64,000 nucleotides of DNA from CBDCFV01 sp963664625 (GCA_963664625.1 OY761541.1:2542001-2606000), one strand, 5' to 3'. Counted from the first letter of the stretch, positions 25,756 through 35,717 are shown. Translations and numbers: made by a program. The notes: generated by a model from the letters alone, not told the origin.

Positions 25756-26244
25756 TCAGTTGCTTGGTCGACCAGCGGTAGTATTATTCCTTGCCCCGAT
25801 GTTCTCCGCGTCTGGGTAGTCGGATCGTAGGGCATAATAACCCCGAGCAAATGGTCGTATAAACCGCCTCTTCGGGTCGGTGTTCAATTTTGCGGAGAGG
25901 GACGCTTCCGGTCTCGCCCCGCCCAGTTTCACACCTCGTTTCATCACTTCATCCGACAAGTCCTTGTAGTGCATTGGCTCCTTGTTTCGCTCAGCAAGAA
26001 TGACCTCCACAATATCGCAGACAGTTGGAGGAACGCTGCCGTGGGAACCCGGAATAATTGTGCTTTCGTGGTTGGATGGATGGTCTGACTTGGGTTCCCC
26101 TAGTAATGCTTGCACAAGTCGCAAACGAGGGACGATTTCGTCCAGTTCTTTCTGAGCGGTCATTATAGTTTTCTCGTGTTCATCCCGTTCTCTAATTAGT
26201 CTGTCACGCTCCTCCTGGAGCGCATTGTCAAGGTTGTCAGACAT
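25756..26244 (-). CDS. Coiled-coil protein with HARE-HTH-like winged-helix domain
   Basis: A 162-residue protein from ATG 26244 with AAGGAGAG upstream. The first 60 residues form a charged coiled coil (QEERDRLIRERDEHEK). The C-terminal part TVCDIVEVILAERNKEPMHY, with DLSDEVMKRGVKLGG after it, and SLSAKLNTDPKRRF resembles the HARE-HTH domain found in RNA polymerase delta and in restriction-linked proteins. It may bind DNA or a modified base; the exact role is unknown. Confidence 0.6.
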   Translation of the reverse strand: MSDNLDNALQEERDRLIRERDEHEKTIMTAQKELDEIVPRLRLVQALLGEPKSDHPSNHESTIIPGSHGSVPPTVCDIVEVILAERNKEPMHYKDLSDEVMKRGVKLGGARPEASLSAKLNTDPKRRFIRPFARGYYALRSDYPDAENIGARNNTTAGRPSN

Positions 26245-26322
26245 TTTAACTCTCCTTGCGTTATATCGCATAACTCATAATAGGTTCTGTTAATGACTTT
26301 ATCTGAAGCATTTACCTATAGT

Positions 26323-26463
26323 CTACAAGAAAATAGGTACCATGTCTAACAAATGCGATATCTGGGGTTCTATAATTCCACCCAATAGCAATGGCAAGAT
26401 TATCATCTGCAGAACAGATTTCATGCTGGGCCTCTCTTTTGTTATAAATTTTATGTGTTTCAT
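26323..26463 (-). CDS. Possible 46-residue hydrophobic peptide
   Basis: A minus-strand frame from ATG 26463 with TATGGAGGAG directly upstream (4 bases spacing) encodes 46 residues starting MKHIKFITKERPSMKS, with a hydrophobic centre IILPLLLGGII. It lies upstream of the HARE-HTH gene and may be a leader peptide. The strong ribosome site is the only support. Confidence 0.3.
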   Translation of the reverse strand: MKHIKFITKERPSMKSVLQMIILPLLLGGIIEPQISHLLDMVPIFL

Positions 26464-26977
26464 CACTCCTCCATAACGATATCTTTTGAACTAACAGTAG
26501 TGGATTATAATGACTAGAACAACTTTAGTCAATAGTCAGTTATAGAATATTATTAGATTTGTTATCAATCAGTTTAAGAGGTATAAGTTACCCTTCGCAT
26601 ATTACAAGACATGAGTGCTTCCAATCGAAGTTCCTAGAACTCAATAATAAAGTGACCATGAGAACGAAGGACATTTGTAAGGGTCAAGGCTGCAAGGTAC
26701 AACCGTCGGGAATCGTGGTGACGGGTTGAAGCGGCGTGGTTATAATTGGCCTAGGCTAACTACTCATGGAGGAAAATCGCGGAAGGGACGCCCCAACCTC
26801 CATCGGACATTTCAGGCCAGACTTGGGCCACTTACCGGGACAGCGGGCAGAATTTCCATGCCCTCGACTTCAGAAGCGCCTTGGCGGCGATGATTGCCCG
26901 CGCCATGCTCAAGGGATGGACAAGGTAGCTAAATTCTCCCGGAAAAGGGCCTGTCGGTATGATTGGACTAGCACGAT
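26464..26977. other. AT-rich non-coding stretch
   Basis: This stretch is clearly more AT-rich than the rest of the window up to about 26700. I find no gene, RNA or repeat family in it. It could contain the promoter of the minus-strand genes and may be a remnant of a foreign element. Confidence 0.6.
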
Positions 26978-29587
26978 ATGATACCCGTCCGCCTCAACGT
27001 TAGAAATTTCCTGTGTTACCGGGAAGACGTGCCGGCCCTTGATTTCCAAGGTATACACGTCGCTTGTCTGTGCGGGTCCAATGGGCATGGCAAGTCGGCG
27101 TTGCTCGACGCCATTACCTGGTGCCTGTGGGGCGAGTCTCGCGCCAAGACCCAGGACGCGCTGATCTCCTACGGCGCCGACGAGATGCGGGTTGAGCTGG
27201 AGTTTGTAGCGCGGGACACGGCGTACCGCGTTATCAGGAGCCGTTCCCGAGGGGGAGGCCGGCGGCGGCAGGGGGCTACCGACTTGCAGTTTCAAGTGTT
27301 GGGTAGCCCTGTGCACGACGGGACCGGAGAGGCCCGGCCCATTCCCGGCAACAATATCCGCGAGACCCAGGCCAGGATCGAACAGACCATCGGCATGGAC
27401 TACGACTCGTTCATCAATTCGGCCTTTCTCCTCCAAGGCCGGGCCGACGAGTTCACCAACAAGACTCCCGCCGACCGCAAGGCGGTGCTGGCCAAAATCC
27501 TGGGCTTGGAGGACTATGACCGGTTGCAGGAGTTAGCCCGAAGGTCCCTGGACGAGAGCAGGACCGGCGCCGCGGAGATGGAAGGGTCGCTGGCGCGGCT
27601 GCGCCATGACATTGAGTCCATCGGCGACCCGGCGGACGAATTGGAACAGGTCAAGGCCCAGCTCGATGCCATGGAACGCCAGGAGGAAGACGGGCGCCGC
27701 GCCATCGACGACCTGCGGGCCAGGGTATCGGAGTTGGAGCGAATCAAGGCCCAGTCAGCGGAACTGCAGGGGCATATAGAGGCCCATCGTCGGGAAATAC
27801 GGCAGTTGGAATCGGCCGAGGCCGCCAGCCGGGAACGAATCGAGAATTACCTGAGGCTGACGAGCGAGGCCGATGCCATACGCGTCGGGGCGGAACGGTT
27901 GGCGAAAGCCCGGGAACGGCTCGACGCCTTGGAAGCCGCCCGTTCCCGGTTCGACCAACTTACCGAGGAGGAGCACCGACTGCTGCGGGGTATCGAAAGT
28001 AACCGGGCCATCCTGGAAACCCAGATCAAGCAATTGACCCGCAGGATGGAAGAGGAGTTGCCCCCCAAAGTCAATGCCGAGGCCGGCCTGATTGAGCAAC
28101 GAGAGAGGGCCCGCGCCCACTTGGAGGGTTTGGAAAGGGATAGAATAGCGGTTACCGCAGGGCAGGGCAGGCTGAACAAATTGTCCACGGCCATCGGTGA
28201 AGCCCAAAGCGCAGCCGAACGGTACAGGGTTGAGGGGCTGGAATTGCGGTCTAAGCTGGAACTGCTAGAGCATTCCAGCCACGGGGGTGCGGGCGCCGTC
28301 TGTCCCCTGTGCCAGTCGTCCTTGGGCCGGGACGGTTGCGGTCGGCTTGCAGAGACCTACCAGAGAGACATTACCGAGAAGCGCAACCTCTACCGAAAAA
28401 ACCAGGGGGCGTTGCAAAAACTGGAAGCCGATAAGGCCGAGTTGGAAAAAGAAACGGACCATCGGCAGCAGGCGTTGGCCAAAGCCCAAAGGGAAGGTGA
28501 CGCAAAGCTTGAGAGGCTGGAACTTCTCATCCGGGAGTCCCGCGAAGCCCAAGCCGAATTGGCCCAAGTGAAGACCCAGCTCGAAGCCGCTCGCCTCTCA
28601 TTAGAGTCGAAGGAGTACGCTCGGCAAGAATACTCACGACTCAAGGGTTTGCAGGCGGAAATCAAATCGCTGGACTACAGTGAGGAGGAACGCCAGCGGT
28701 GCTATGCCGAGGCCCGAAGCCTCCAGCCATTCGAGCAGCAACTAGCCGGCTTGAGCCAAGCCCTTGTAAACCTGCCGGTGGAAGAGGAGTCCCTTGCCCG
28801 TATCCGGGAACTGGTGGAGCGGCGCCGGAACGACCTGGAGTTGGCCCAGCAACGTCTTCAGGCCGACGAAGAGGCTGTTTCCGCATTACCTTTGTGGGAG
28901 CAGCGTCTGGCGGAAGCCGAAATTGTCCAGTCTCGGGTCAGGGACTCCCGGCAGGTGGCCGTTGCCCGCCAGGGATGGCTGGAAGGGGAGCGGCAGCGTC
29001 TCGTCAACCTGCGGCAGGAAGCAACCAAGGATGAGGCCCGCTTGGCCGTACACCGGGAAGACGAAGGCATTTACCAGGAGTTGATGACCGCCTTCGGACG
29101 GCAGGGAATCCAGGCAATGCTCATCGAGACGGTGGTTCCCAGGCTGGAAGAAGAGGCCAACGCGCTTCTGGGCCGCATGACCGACAACCGGATGCATGTC
29201 AAGATGGAGACCCAGCGAGAGCGGCGCTCCGGCCAGGGCGACCCCATCGAAACGCTGCAAATAAACGTCAGCGACGAACTGGGCCCGCGCAGCTACGAGA
29301 TGTACAGCGGCGGCGAGGCCTTCCGCGTAAACCTAGCCCTACGGATAGCCCTCTCCAAGGTGCTGGCCCAGAGGATGGGCGCGCCCCTGCCCACGCTGTT
29401 CATCGACGAAGGTTTCGGTTCCCAGGACCTCGCCGGGCGGGAGCGCATACTGGACGTGATCAGCGCCATAGAGGACGACTTCGATAAAATCATTGTAATC
29501 ACCCACTTGGAAGACCTGAAGGACGCTTTCCCGGTGCGCATCGAGGTGCAGAAAGAAGAAATGGGGTCGACGTTCTGGATTAGTTAG
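26978..29587 (+). CDS. sbcC: SbcC/Rad50-type AAA ATPase exonuclease subunit
   Basis: An 869-residue SMC-like protein: Walker A GSNGHGKS at 33-40, long coiled coils, a zinc hook CPLC at residues 442-445, and the C-terminal half with signature YSGGEAFRVN, Walker B LFIDEGFGSQD and ITHLEDLKDAFPV. SbcC binds SbcD nuclease and processes DNA ends and hairpins. No SbcD is found upstream in this window, where it normally is. Confidence 0.9.
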   Translation: MIPVRLNVRNFLCYREDVPALDFQGIHVACLCGSNGHGKSALLDAITWCLWGESRAKTQDALISYGADEMRVELEFVARDTAYRVIRSRSRGGGRRRQGATDLQFQVLGSPVHDGTGEARPIPGNNIRETQARIEQTIGMDYDSFINSAFLLQGRADEFTNKTPADRKAVLAKILGLEDYDRLQELARRSLDESRTGAAEMEGSLARLRHDIESIGDPADELEQVKAQLDAMERQEEDGRRAIDDLRARVSELERIKAQSAELQGHIEAHRREIRQLESAEAASRERIENYLRLTSEADAIRVGAERLAKARERLDALEAARSRFDQLTEEEHRLLRGIESNRAILETQIKQLTRRMEEELPPKVNAEAGLIEQRERARAHLEGLERDRIAVTAGQGRLNKLSTAIGEAQSAAERYRVEGLELRSKLELLEHSSHGGAGAVCPLCQSSLGRDGCGRLAETYQRDITEKRNLYRKNQGALQKLEADKAELEKETDHRQQALAKAQREGDAKLERLELLIRESREAQAELAQVKTQLEAARLSLESKEYARQEYSRLKGLQAEIKSLDYSEEERQRCYAEARSLQPFEQQLAGLSQALVNLPVEEESLARIRELVERRRNDLELAQQRLQADEEAVSALPLWEQRLAEAEIVQSRVRDSRQVAVARQGWLEGERQRLVNLRQEATKDEARLAVHREDEGIYQELMTAFGRQGIQAMLIETVVPRLEEEANALLGRMTDNRMHVKMETQRERRSGQGDPIETLQINVSDELGPRSYEMYSGGEAFRVNLALRIALSKVLAQRMGAPLPTLFIDEGFGSQDLAGRERILDVISAIEDDFDKIIVITHLEDLKDAFPVRIEVQKEEMGSTFWIS

Positions 29588-29635
29588 GGCGTGCCGGTTG
29601 TTCGAATCTGTGTAGGACTGGAGAAGGAAAGCGAT

Positions 29636-30118
29636 ATGTCCAGTGATCAGCCTCTCGATCTGAAAGTGCGGCGCGCCACCCCCGACGACCAAGCAACTAT
29701 AGTCCGGTTCAACGAGGCCTTAGCTTGGGAATCGGAGGGCAAGACGCTGGATGTCGGCACATTGACTACCGGCGTTGCTGCCGTGTTCGCCAGCGGCGAC
29801 CGGGGGTTTTATTGCATTGCGGAGTCGGAGGGCCGTGTCGTAGGCCAGCTCATGATAACCTACGAGTGGAGCGACTGGCGCAACGGCTACTTCTGGTGGA
29901 TTCAGAGCGTGTACGTATCATCCGAGTACCGGCGGCGCGGCGTTTACCGGGCCCTGGAGGCATACGTCAAGGCCCAGGCGGAAGCTGAAGAGAACGTCTG
30001 CGGGTTCAGGCTGTACGTGGAGAAGAACAACCACGTGGCGCAGCAGGTCTACGCTAACCTGGGCATGGTGCAGTCCGACTACGATTTATTGGAAATCGAC
30101 TTCGTGCTGGGGTCCTGA
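29636..30118 (+). CDS. GNAT family N-acetyltransferase
   Basis: A 160-residue GNAT enzyme from ATG 29636 with GAGAAGGAAA upstream. The acetyl-CoA loop is SEYRRRGVYRALE (motif A), and the strand with RLYVEKNNHVAQQVYANLGM is motif B. It transfers acetyl groups to an unknown amine. It may be transcribed with sbcC 48 bases upstream. Confidence 0.9.
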   Translation: MSSDQPLDLKVRRATPDDQATIVRFNEALAWESEGKTLDVGTLTTGVAAVFASGDRGFYCIAESEGRVVGQLMITYEWSDWRNGYFWWIQSVYVSSEYRRRGVYRALEAYVKAQAEAEENVCGFRLYVEKNNHVAQQVYANLGMVQSDYDLLEIDFVLGS

Positions 30119-30131
30119 TGTGGAGAGAGTG

Positions 30132-31118
30132 ATGAAGGGCTTGCTTCGGGTGATGCTCGTAGTTCTTATTGCGACGATGGTGGCGTCCTTGTGGACAGCC
30201 TGCACACAGGAGGTCCCCGCGCCGCCTTCAACCGCTACCCCACCGACTGAAACCGTTGCGGCGGCGACTCCTTCGTCCATCAGCCCAGTTCCGCCTACCG
30301 CAAAACCGACCTCCGCACCTGCGATGACTGCGGTCGCTCCCCGCACTACAACAGCCGGTCCACCCCCAACGGTTGCCCCGGCAAGGCGAGAATCGAAGGG
30401 CGCTTCCCTGAGATTGATAAGCTCCAAGTCGGCCACCGCGCCGTCCAGCATACTATCCGGGTTTTCCGTCGGTTTCCACGGTTCAGTCGTGCCCCAAACC
30501 GTGCCCACCGAGGGCGGACTAACGGTTTCGGCCATCGGCTCGGTGACCGTGGCGGCTGATGAGGCTTACGTAGTTGTAGTGCCCGAGCAGTACTTCGGCC
30601 CCTCCGGGTCTGGGCAGATGACAGACGAGGACCGCCAACAGATCAGGGATAGTTTGGCCGAAATAGGCATATCTGAGGAGCGGGTTGAATTCAAGGATGT
30701 GGCAAGATACGGCCCTCCCAGCATTTCCGTGGAGGTCGAACTGGACGAATTGGCCGAAAAGCGGGAGTCAATACTCGTTGTAGTGGAGGACGTGGTCCGC
30801 CGGTACGAATCTCATGGAGTCATTTACAGTCTGTCGGAGGAAAACTGCGAAGCCGCTATATCCTTGGCCCGCCAAGAGGCCATCCCGAAGGCGGAAAGGG
30901 CCGTTGATGATTTGGCGCAAGCCTTGGGGGTGAGCCGAGGGATGATCGTAGGCGCCTTGGAGTACCCGCTAACCGCTCCGGGATTCGGGCCATGGGGGAT
31001 AAGCGCCCACGCCTGCGGTGCGCAGCTACCCCTGCCTTATCCTAATCTCGTTCCTTTCGATGCCGAGCCGGAGGTCGAGGTGACCGTCGGGCTTCAAATT
31101 ACTTACAGCATTCGTTAG
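30132..31118 (+). CDS. SIMPL-domain (DUF541) exported protein
   Basis: A 328-residue protein from ATG 30132. A hydrophobic signal (VMLVVLIATMVASLW) ends in TAC, a weak lipobox. A Pro/Thr/Ala linker follows, then the SIMPL/DUF541 domain (VSAIGSVTVAADEAYVVV, EERVEFKDV, ARQEAIPKAERAVDDLAQAL and a final VTVGLQITYSIR). SIMPL proteins include BP26-type envelope proteins; the role here is unknown. Confidence 0.78.
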   Translation: MKGLLRVMLVVLIATMVASLWTACTQEVPAPPSTATPPTETVAAATPSSISPVPPTAKPTSAPAMTAVAPRTTTAGPPPTVAPARRESKGASLRLISSKSATAPSSILSGFSVGFHGSVVPQTVPTEGGLTVSAIGSVTVAADEAYVVVVPEQYFGPSGSGQMTDEDRQQIRDSLAEIGISEERVEFKDVARYGPPSISVEVELDELAEKRESILVVVEDVVRRYESHGVIYSLSEENCEAAISLARQEAIPKAERAVDDLAQALGVSRGMIVGALEYPLTAPGFGPWGISAHACGAQLPLPYPNLVPFDAEPEVEVTVGLQITYSIR

Positions 31119-31192
31119 GCTTGCGGCAGGACTTGTTCGACGATGTTGGACTACTATGGACCCGGCGGTCCAACGATTAGCAGGAGGAATAC

Positions 31193-31612
31193 ATGCTTCC
31201 CGACAAGGTAAGAGAATTCGCTACGCAGACCCACCGGGGCGTACTAACCACCTTTCGACGCAATGGCAACGCCCAGATGAGCATCATCAGTTGCGGCCCC
31301 TACAGGGACGGCATCGCCTTCACGGTCACCGAAACGAGGGCCAAGCTGCACAACCTGCGGCGCAACCCCCGCTGCTCGCTGCTGGTGTCCAACGAAAGCT
31401 GGTGGGGGTTCGTGGTGCTGGAGGGCCAAGCCACCGTACTGTCGGCCAACAACACCGATGCCGATGAGTTGCGGCTGGCCTTGCGGGAGACCTACAAGGC
31501 CGCGTCCGGAGAGGACCATCCCAACTGGGAAGAGTACGACCAAGCGATGCGCGACGACCGCCGCTCGGTAATCATCGTTGTGCCGGAGCGTATCTACGGG
31601 ACGGCGGCGTAG
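31193..31612 (+). CDS. PPOX-class (F420/FMN-dependent) enzyme
   Basis: A 139-residue split-barrel flavin/F420 protein from ATG 31193 with AGGAGGAAT upstream. Strands such as RGVLTTFRRNGNAQMSIISC, then LHNLRRNPRCSLLV and GQATVLS are typical of the PPOX-class F420-dependent family. The substrate is unknown. It may reduce a small compound using F420 or FMN. Confidence 0.8.
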   Translation: MLPDKVREFATQTHRGVLTTFRRNGNAQMSIISCGPYRDGIAFTVTETRAKLHNLRRNPRCSLLVSNESWWGFVVLEGQATVLSANNTDADELRLALRETYKAASGEDHPNWEEYDQAMRDDRRSVIIVVPERIYGTAA

Positions 31613-31622
31613 GGCGGTTGTA

Positions 31623-32441
31623 TCAACGCTGGCAGGCAGGGCAGTAGTAGGTGCCGCGGCCCCGGACGCGGATGGCGGCGAAGGGGCCGGCGCAACGGGG
31701 GCACGGCACTCCCTGTGTACGCGAAATGGTCCAGCCGGTCAGGGCGCGCGGCGGGTCAGGCCACATTTCATCCCTGGCCTTGTCGTATACTGACACGCCG
31801 TAGGTCAGGGCGGTGACGATGCCCTGTTGCAGCCGTTCTATTTCTTGGCTGGAAAGTTCGCCCGCCAAGCGCGTTGGGCTGATTTCCGCCAGATAGAGTG
31901 ACTCGTCGGCGTAGATGTTCCCCATGCCAGCCACCACCGATTGCTCCAGCAGCAACCCTTTGATGGGGACCTTGCGGCCTTCCATCGATTTGGCCAGCCA
32001 CTCCACCGTCAGTCCACCATCCAAAGGCTCCGGGCTCAGTGGCGGAAGGACTTCCGCCGGGTCGTCTACCAGCCACAGCTTGCCGAACTTCCGGCCGTCG
32101 ACGAATCGCAGTTCGTCGCCGTCATCCAATGGGAAGGTGTGGCGCACCATTGGGTCTAGGGCAGTGTACTTGGGATAGACTCCCAGTCCCCCGGTCATGC
32201 CCAAGTGCAGGATGAAGGTCTTGTCCCGGCCTTCATCGTCTAGCAGTGGGACCAAGATGTACTTGCCCCGGCGGTGTACGTCCAAGGCGCGACTGCCCCG
32301 CAGTCCAAGGACAAATTCCTCGAGCGCCGGCGTCTTGACGGTCTTCGCCCACCCTACCTCTGCCCCGGCAAAGGTCTTGCCGGGAAGTCCGGCGCGGACC
32401 AAGCAGCGGCGGGCGTTTTCTACTTCGGGAAGCTCCGGCAT
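31623..32441 (-). CDS. mutM: Formamidopyrimidine-DNA glycosylase (MutM/Fpg)
   Basis: A 272-residue Fpg/Nei protein. The N-terminus is PELPEVENARR with the catalytic Pro2 and Glu3, and Lys in HRRGKYILV. The helix-two-turn-helix has GMGNIYADESL and the C-terminal zinc finger is CPRC near 245 with CPAC at the end. It removes 8-oxoguanine and other oxidised purines. It lies 12 bases from ileS on the same strand. Confidence 0.95.
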   Translation of the reverse strand: MPELPEVENARRCLVRAGLPGKTFAGAEVGWAKTVKTPALEEFVLGLRGSRALDVHRRGKYILVPLLDDEGRDKTFILHLGMTGGLGVYPKYTALDPMVRHTFPLDDGDELRFVDGRKFGKLWLVDDPAEVLPPLSPEPLDGGLTVEWLAKSMEGRKVPIKGLLLEQSVVAGMGNIYADESLYLAEISPTRLAGELSSQEIERLQQGIVTALTYGVSVYDKARDEMWPDPPRALTGWTISRTQGVPCPRCAGPFAAIRVRGRGTYYCPACQR

Positions 32442-32453
32442 CGGATGGCCCGC

Positions 32454-35400
32454 TTATATGCGGCGCACCCCCAGCGTTATCTCCATCCCCTCGACCTTGG
32501 ACTCCTCTGAAGCCGCGCCTTCCCCGTGCCATCCGGCGGGATCCGGCGGCGGGCCGGCCACCAAGTCTTCGCTGAGGGTTTCCTGGCGGATGTAGTCGGA
32601 GAAGTTGCCCCGCATTACGCTGCTGATTTCCGACGGCGCGTCGTAGTAGGTGACGATCCGGTCGGTCAGTTCGAACTGGGCGGCGCGGCGCAGGTTCTGT
32701 ATCCGGTGCACCAATTCCCTGGCCAAGCCCTCCTCCGCCAGTTCCGGGGTGATGGTTGAGTCCACCGCCACCATGTAGCCGCCTTCCAGCGCGACGGACC
32801 ATTTCCGTTCGATCCCTTCTCCGGGGGACCATTCCACCTGTACAACTCCTTCTGTTTTATCTTCTAGTCTCCCAAGTGCCATCTCATATAGAGACGACGA
32901 CAACTCATCAATGAAGTCTTCCTTAACGTTTAGTTCCTCTAGAATCTGAGGCCTTATCCAGCCAAAGTATTTTCTCTCTTCAGCAGACCTTGGCTTGATG
33001 AGTACTCTGGCAAGCGGCTGGCGCACCTTGAGTCCGGCCTTGGAGCGGGCATTGCGGCCCATGCTGGAGATACGCATTGCCAGCCGCATCGCTTCCATCA
33101 ACGGCTCTTCGATGAGGGATTGATCAGGTATTGGGAAGTCGGCCAGGTGCACACTGTCGGGTGCTTCGGCGTCCACCGAGCATACCAGGTTCTGGTATAT
33201 CTCCTCGGCGATGAAGGGAGACAAGGGAGCCATCAGCTTGGAAAGAGTCACCAAGCAGGTGCGCAGCGTGATGTACCCCGACAGCTTGTCTTGGTCGTTC
33301 TCGCTCTTCCAGAAGCGGCGGCGGCTGCGCCGGACGTACCAGTTGGACAGTCGGTCGATGAACTCCTGCATCCGCCGCCCGGCGTTGGTGGGGTCGTACC
33401 CGCCCAGGTACCCGTCAACCTGGCCGACAAGGGCGTTCAATTCCGACAGTATCCACCGGTCCAGTTCGTGCTCCGGCTTCCACCCGTCCGGCGTCTGATC
33501 GGGATGAAACCCGTCGATGGAGGCGTAGTTGGTGAAGAACGAGTAGACGTTCCAGAGGGTCATCAACACCCGGCGCAGCGTCTCGTTGACCAGCTTGGCC
33601 GAGAAACGGCGCGCCTCGCCCGGATGGGACGCGGTGAACAGGTACCAGCGCAGGGCATCGGCCCCGTGCTGGTCCAACACCGGAATTGGTTCGACGACGT
33701 TGCCGGAGCTTTTGCTCATCTTCCGGCCCCGCTCGTCCAGGATCAGGCCCAAGCAGATTACGTTGCGGTATGAAGGCGTGCCTTCCAGCAACGTGGACAG
33801 TGCGTGGAGGCTGTAGAACCAGCCCCGCGTCTGGTCGACGGCTTCGCAGATGTAGTCGGCGGGAAACCGCCCGTCCTGGCTGATGCCAGGATTGTCGAAG
33901 GGATAGTGCCACTGGGCAAAGGGCATGGCGCCCGAGTCGAACCAAGCGTCCATCACCTCCGGGATGCGGCGCATCTGCCCTTCGCATCCCTCTTCCGGGC
34001 ACTTCAGCAGGACTGTATCGACGTATGGGCGGTGCAGGTCCAGGTCGTTCAACAGGGGTGTGTGCTCCGGGATGGCATGGGACTTCAGCTCCTCCACGCT
34101 GCCTATGCACATGGTATTGTTGCAGTCATCGCACTGCCAGATGGGTATGGGCGTTCCCCAATACCGCTCCCGCGAAATGGCCCAGTCCACGTTGTTGCGG
34201 AGCCACTCCCCGAACCGGCCTTCCTTGATGTAGTCGGGGTACCAGTTGATGGAACTGTTGCCGGAAACGAGTTGGTCTTTCAGCGCCGTGGTGCGGATGT
34301 ACCAAGAGTCCTTGGCGTAGTAGAGCAGGGGCGTATTGCACCGCCAGCAGAAGGGGTAAGTGTGGTAGTAGGTGTCCTTGTTGAACAAGAGTCCACGCTT
34401 GTCCAAGTCCTTAATGATTTCTGGATCGGCGTCCTTTACGAACTTCCCCTTCCATTCGTAGTCCCCGGTAACGTTGCCTTGAAGGTCAACGGGTTGGACA
34501 AAAGCCAGGCCTTTCTCCCGGCCCAGACCCAGGTCCTCGTCGCCGAATGCCGGGGCAATGTGGACGATGCCGGTGCCGTCGTCCATGGACACGAAATCGG
34601 CGGCCACTACTTGCGGATTGACCGTAGTATCGGCTGACAACTCGGTGATCGTACCGCCGGGGGTCTGTCGGTGCATGAACCGCTGGATTTCCACGCTGTA
34701 TTCCGGAGGTGAGTACAGGGGCCGGTAGCCGATGCCGACAAGGTCGGCACCTTTAACCGTGCCTAACACGCCGTAGGAGTCCCGCATGTTGGCGTCCAGC
34801 AGTTCGGAAGCCAAAACCAGCCGTTCCGTAGCCCCGTCCCTTTCCAATTCCACTATGGAGTAGTCGGCGGCCTCGTCCACGGCCAATCCCGTATTGCCGG
34901 GAAGGGTCCAGGGAGTAGTCGTCCATGCCAGAAGGTAAGTGGGCACGCCCGAAGTCAGCATAGCCGCTCCGTCGTCACCCTCTGGTGCGGTCTCTACCAA
35001 GAACTTGACGAACACTGACGGGTCGGGGGTGTCCTCACGATAACCCAGCGCCACCTCATGTGAACTGAGGCTGGTGACGCAACGGGGGCAGTGGGGAGTG
35101 CCGCGCATGTCCCGGTAGAGGAGACCCTTGTTCCACAACTCCTTCAGGATCCACCATCCCGACTCTATGTACTCGTTCTCCAGAGTCACGTAGGGGTCGT
35201 CCATATCCACCCAGTAGCCGATGCGGTCGGTCAGCACTTCCCACTCTTTCAGGTAGTGGAACACACTCTCCCGGCACTGCTGGTTGAACTTCTCTATGCC
35301 GTACTCTTCCACTTCGCGCTTGGTGCTCAAACCGAGGGACTTCTCCACCTCCAACTCCACCGGCAGGCCGTGGGTGTCCCATCCGCCCTTGCGCAGGACA

Positions 35401-35633
35401 CGGTAGCCCTTCATGGTGCGGTAGCGGCAGATAACGTCTTTGAACACCCGGGCCAGGACATGATGGATGCCGGGACTGCCGTTGGCGGTGGGAGGGCCCT
35501 CGAACAGGGTAAAGAGAGGGCTGTCCTCCCGTTCGGTCTCGGTGCGGCGGAAGACGTCCTTGTCTTTCCAGTATTGCAGTATGCCGGCGTCCACCTCGGG
35601 AAAGTTGACGCGGCTGGAAACGGGCTTAAACAT
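32454..35633 (-). CDS. ileS: Isoleucyl-tRNA synthetase
   Basis: A 1059-residue class I synthetase. The HIGH element appears as GIHH at about 55-58 (PTANGSPGIHHVLARVF) and KMSKS at 638-642. The long form with the C-terminal extension is the type 2 (mupirocin-tolerant) kind. Editing and anticodon domains lie between and after these motifs. No T-box leader is seen upstream. Confidence 0.96.
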   Translation of the reverse strand: MFKPVSSRVNFPEVDAGILQYWKDKDVFRRTETEREDSPLFTLFEGPPTANGSPGIHHVLARVFKDVICRYRTMKGYRVLRKGGWDTHGLPVELEVEKSLGLSTKREVEEYGIEKFNQQCRESVFHYLKEWEVLTDRIGYWVDMDDPYVTLENEYIESGWWILKELWNKGLLYRDMRGTPHCPRCVTSLSSHEVALGYREDTPDPSVFVKFLVETAPEGDDGAAMLTSGVPTYLLAWTTTPWTLPGNTGLAVDEAADYSIVELERDGATERLVLASELLDANMRDSYGVLGTVKGADLVGIGYRPLYSPPEYSVEIQRFMHRQTPGGTITELSADTTVNPQVVAADFVSMDDGTGIVHIAPAFGDEDLGLGREKGLAFVQPVDLQGNVTGDYEWKGKFVKDADPEIIKDLDKRGLLFNKDTYYHTYPFCWRCNTPLLYYAKDSWYIRTTALKDQLVSGNSSINWYPDYIKEGRFGEWLRNNVDWAISRERYWGTPIPIWQCDDCNNTMCIGSVEELKSHAIPEHTPLLNDLDLHRPYVDTVLLKCPEEGCEGQMRRIPEVMDAWFDSGAMPFAQWHYPFDNPGISQDGRFPADYICEAVDQTRGWFYSLHALSTLLEGTPSYRNVICLGLILDERGRKMSKSSGNVVEPIPVLDQHGADALRWYLFTASHPGEARRFSAKLVNETLRRVLMTLWNVYSFFTNYASIDGFHPDQTPDGWKPEHELDRWILSELNALVGQVDGYLGGYDPTNAGRRMQEFIDRLSNWYVRRSRRRFWKSENDQDKLSGYITLRTCLVTLSKLMAPLSPFIAEEIYQNLVCSVDAEAPDSVHLADFPIPDQSLIEEPLMEAMRLAMRISSMGRNARSKAGLKVRQPLARVLIKPRSAEERKYFGWIRPQILEELNVKEDFIDELSSSLYEMALGRLEDKTEGVVQVEWSPGEGIERKWSVALEGGYMVAVDSTITPELAEEGLARELVHRIQNLRRAAQFELTDRIVTYYDAPSEISSVMRGNFSDYIRQETLSEDLVAGPPPDPAGWHGEGAASEESKVEGMEITLGVRRI

Positions 35634-35711
35634 GTGACTTTACCATCTGGACTAGAGTTGGGGCGTTCGGTATCCCCCAGAGATTGACGGGAAGGTGCCC
35701 CGGTTGCCCTT

Positions 35712-35717
35712 ATTATA
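35712..35717 (-). promoter_or_regulatory. Possible -10 box for ileS
   Basis: A perfect TATAAT on the minus strand, about 79 bases upstream of the ileS start. No convincing -35 box is present at the right distance, so confidence is low. Confidence 0.35.

Noticed and set aside
25612..25830. A 72-residue frame over the tRNA region
   Set aside because: It is a frame through the tRNA and its flanks; its protein sequence is the well-known false product of a tRNA gene.
26464..26977. Remains of sbcD upstream of sbcC
   Set aside because: No frame in the stretch has SbcD metal motifs (DxH, GNHD); the DNA is AT-rich and non-coding.
33804..34637. A 277-residue frame opposite ileS
   Set aside because: It is in the antisense frame of a well-conserved synthetase and has no domain.
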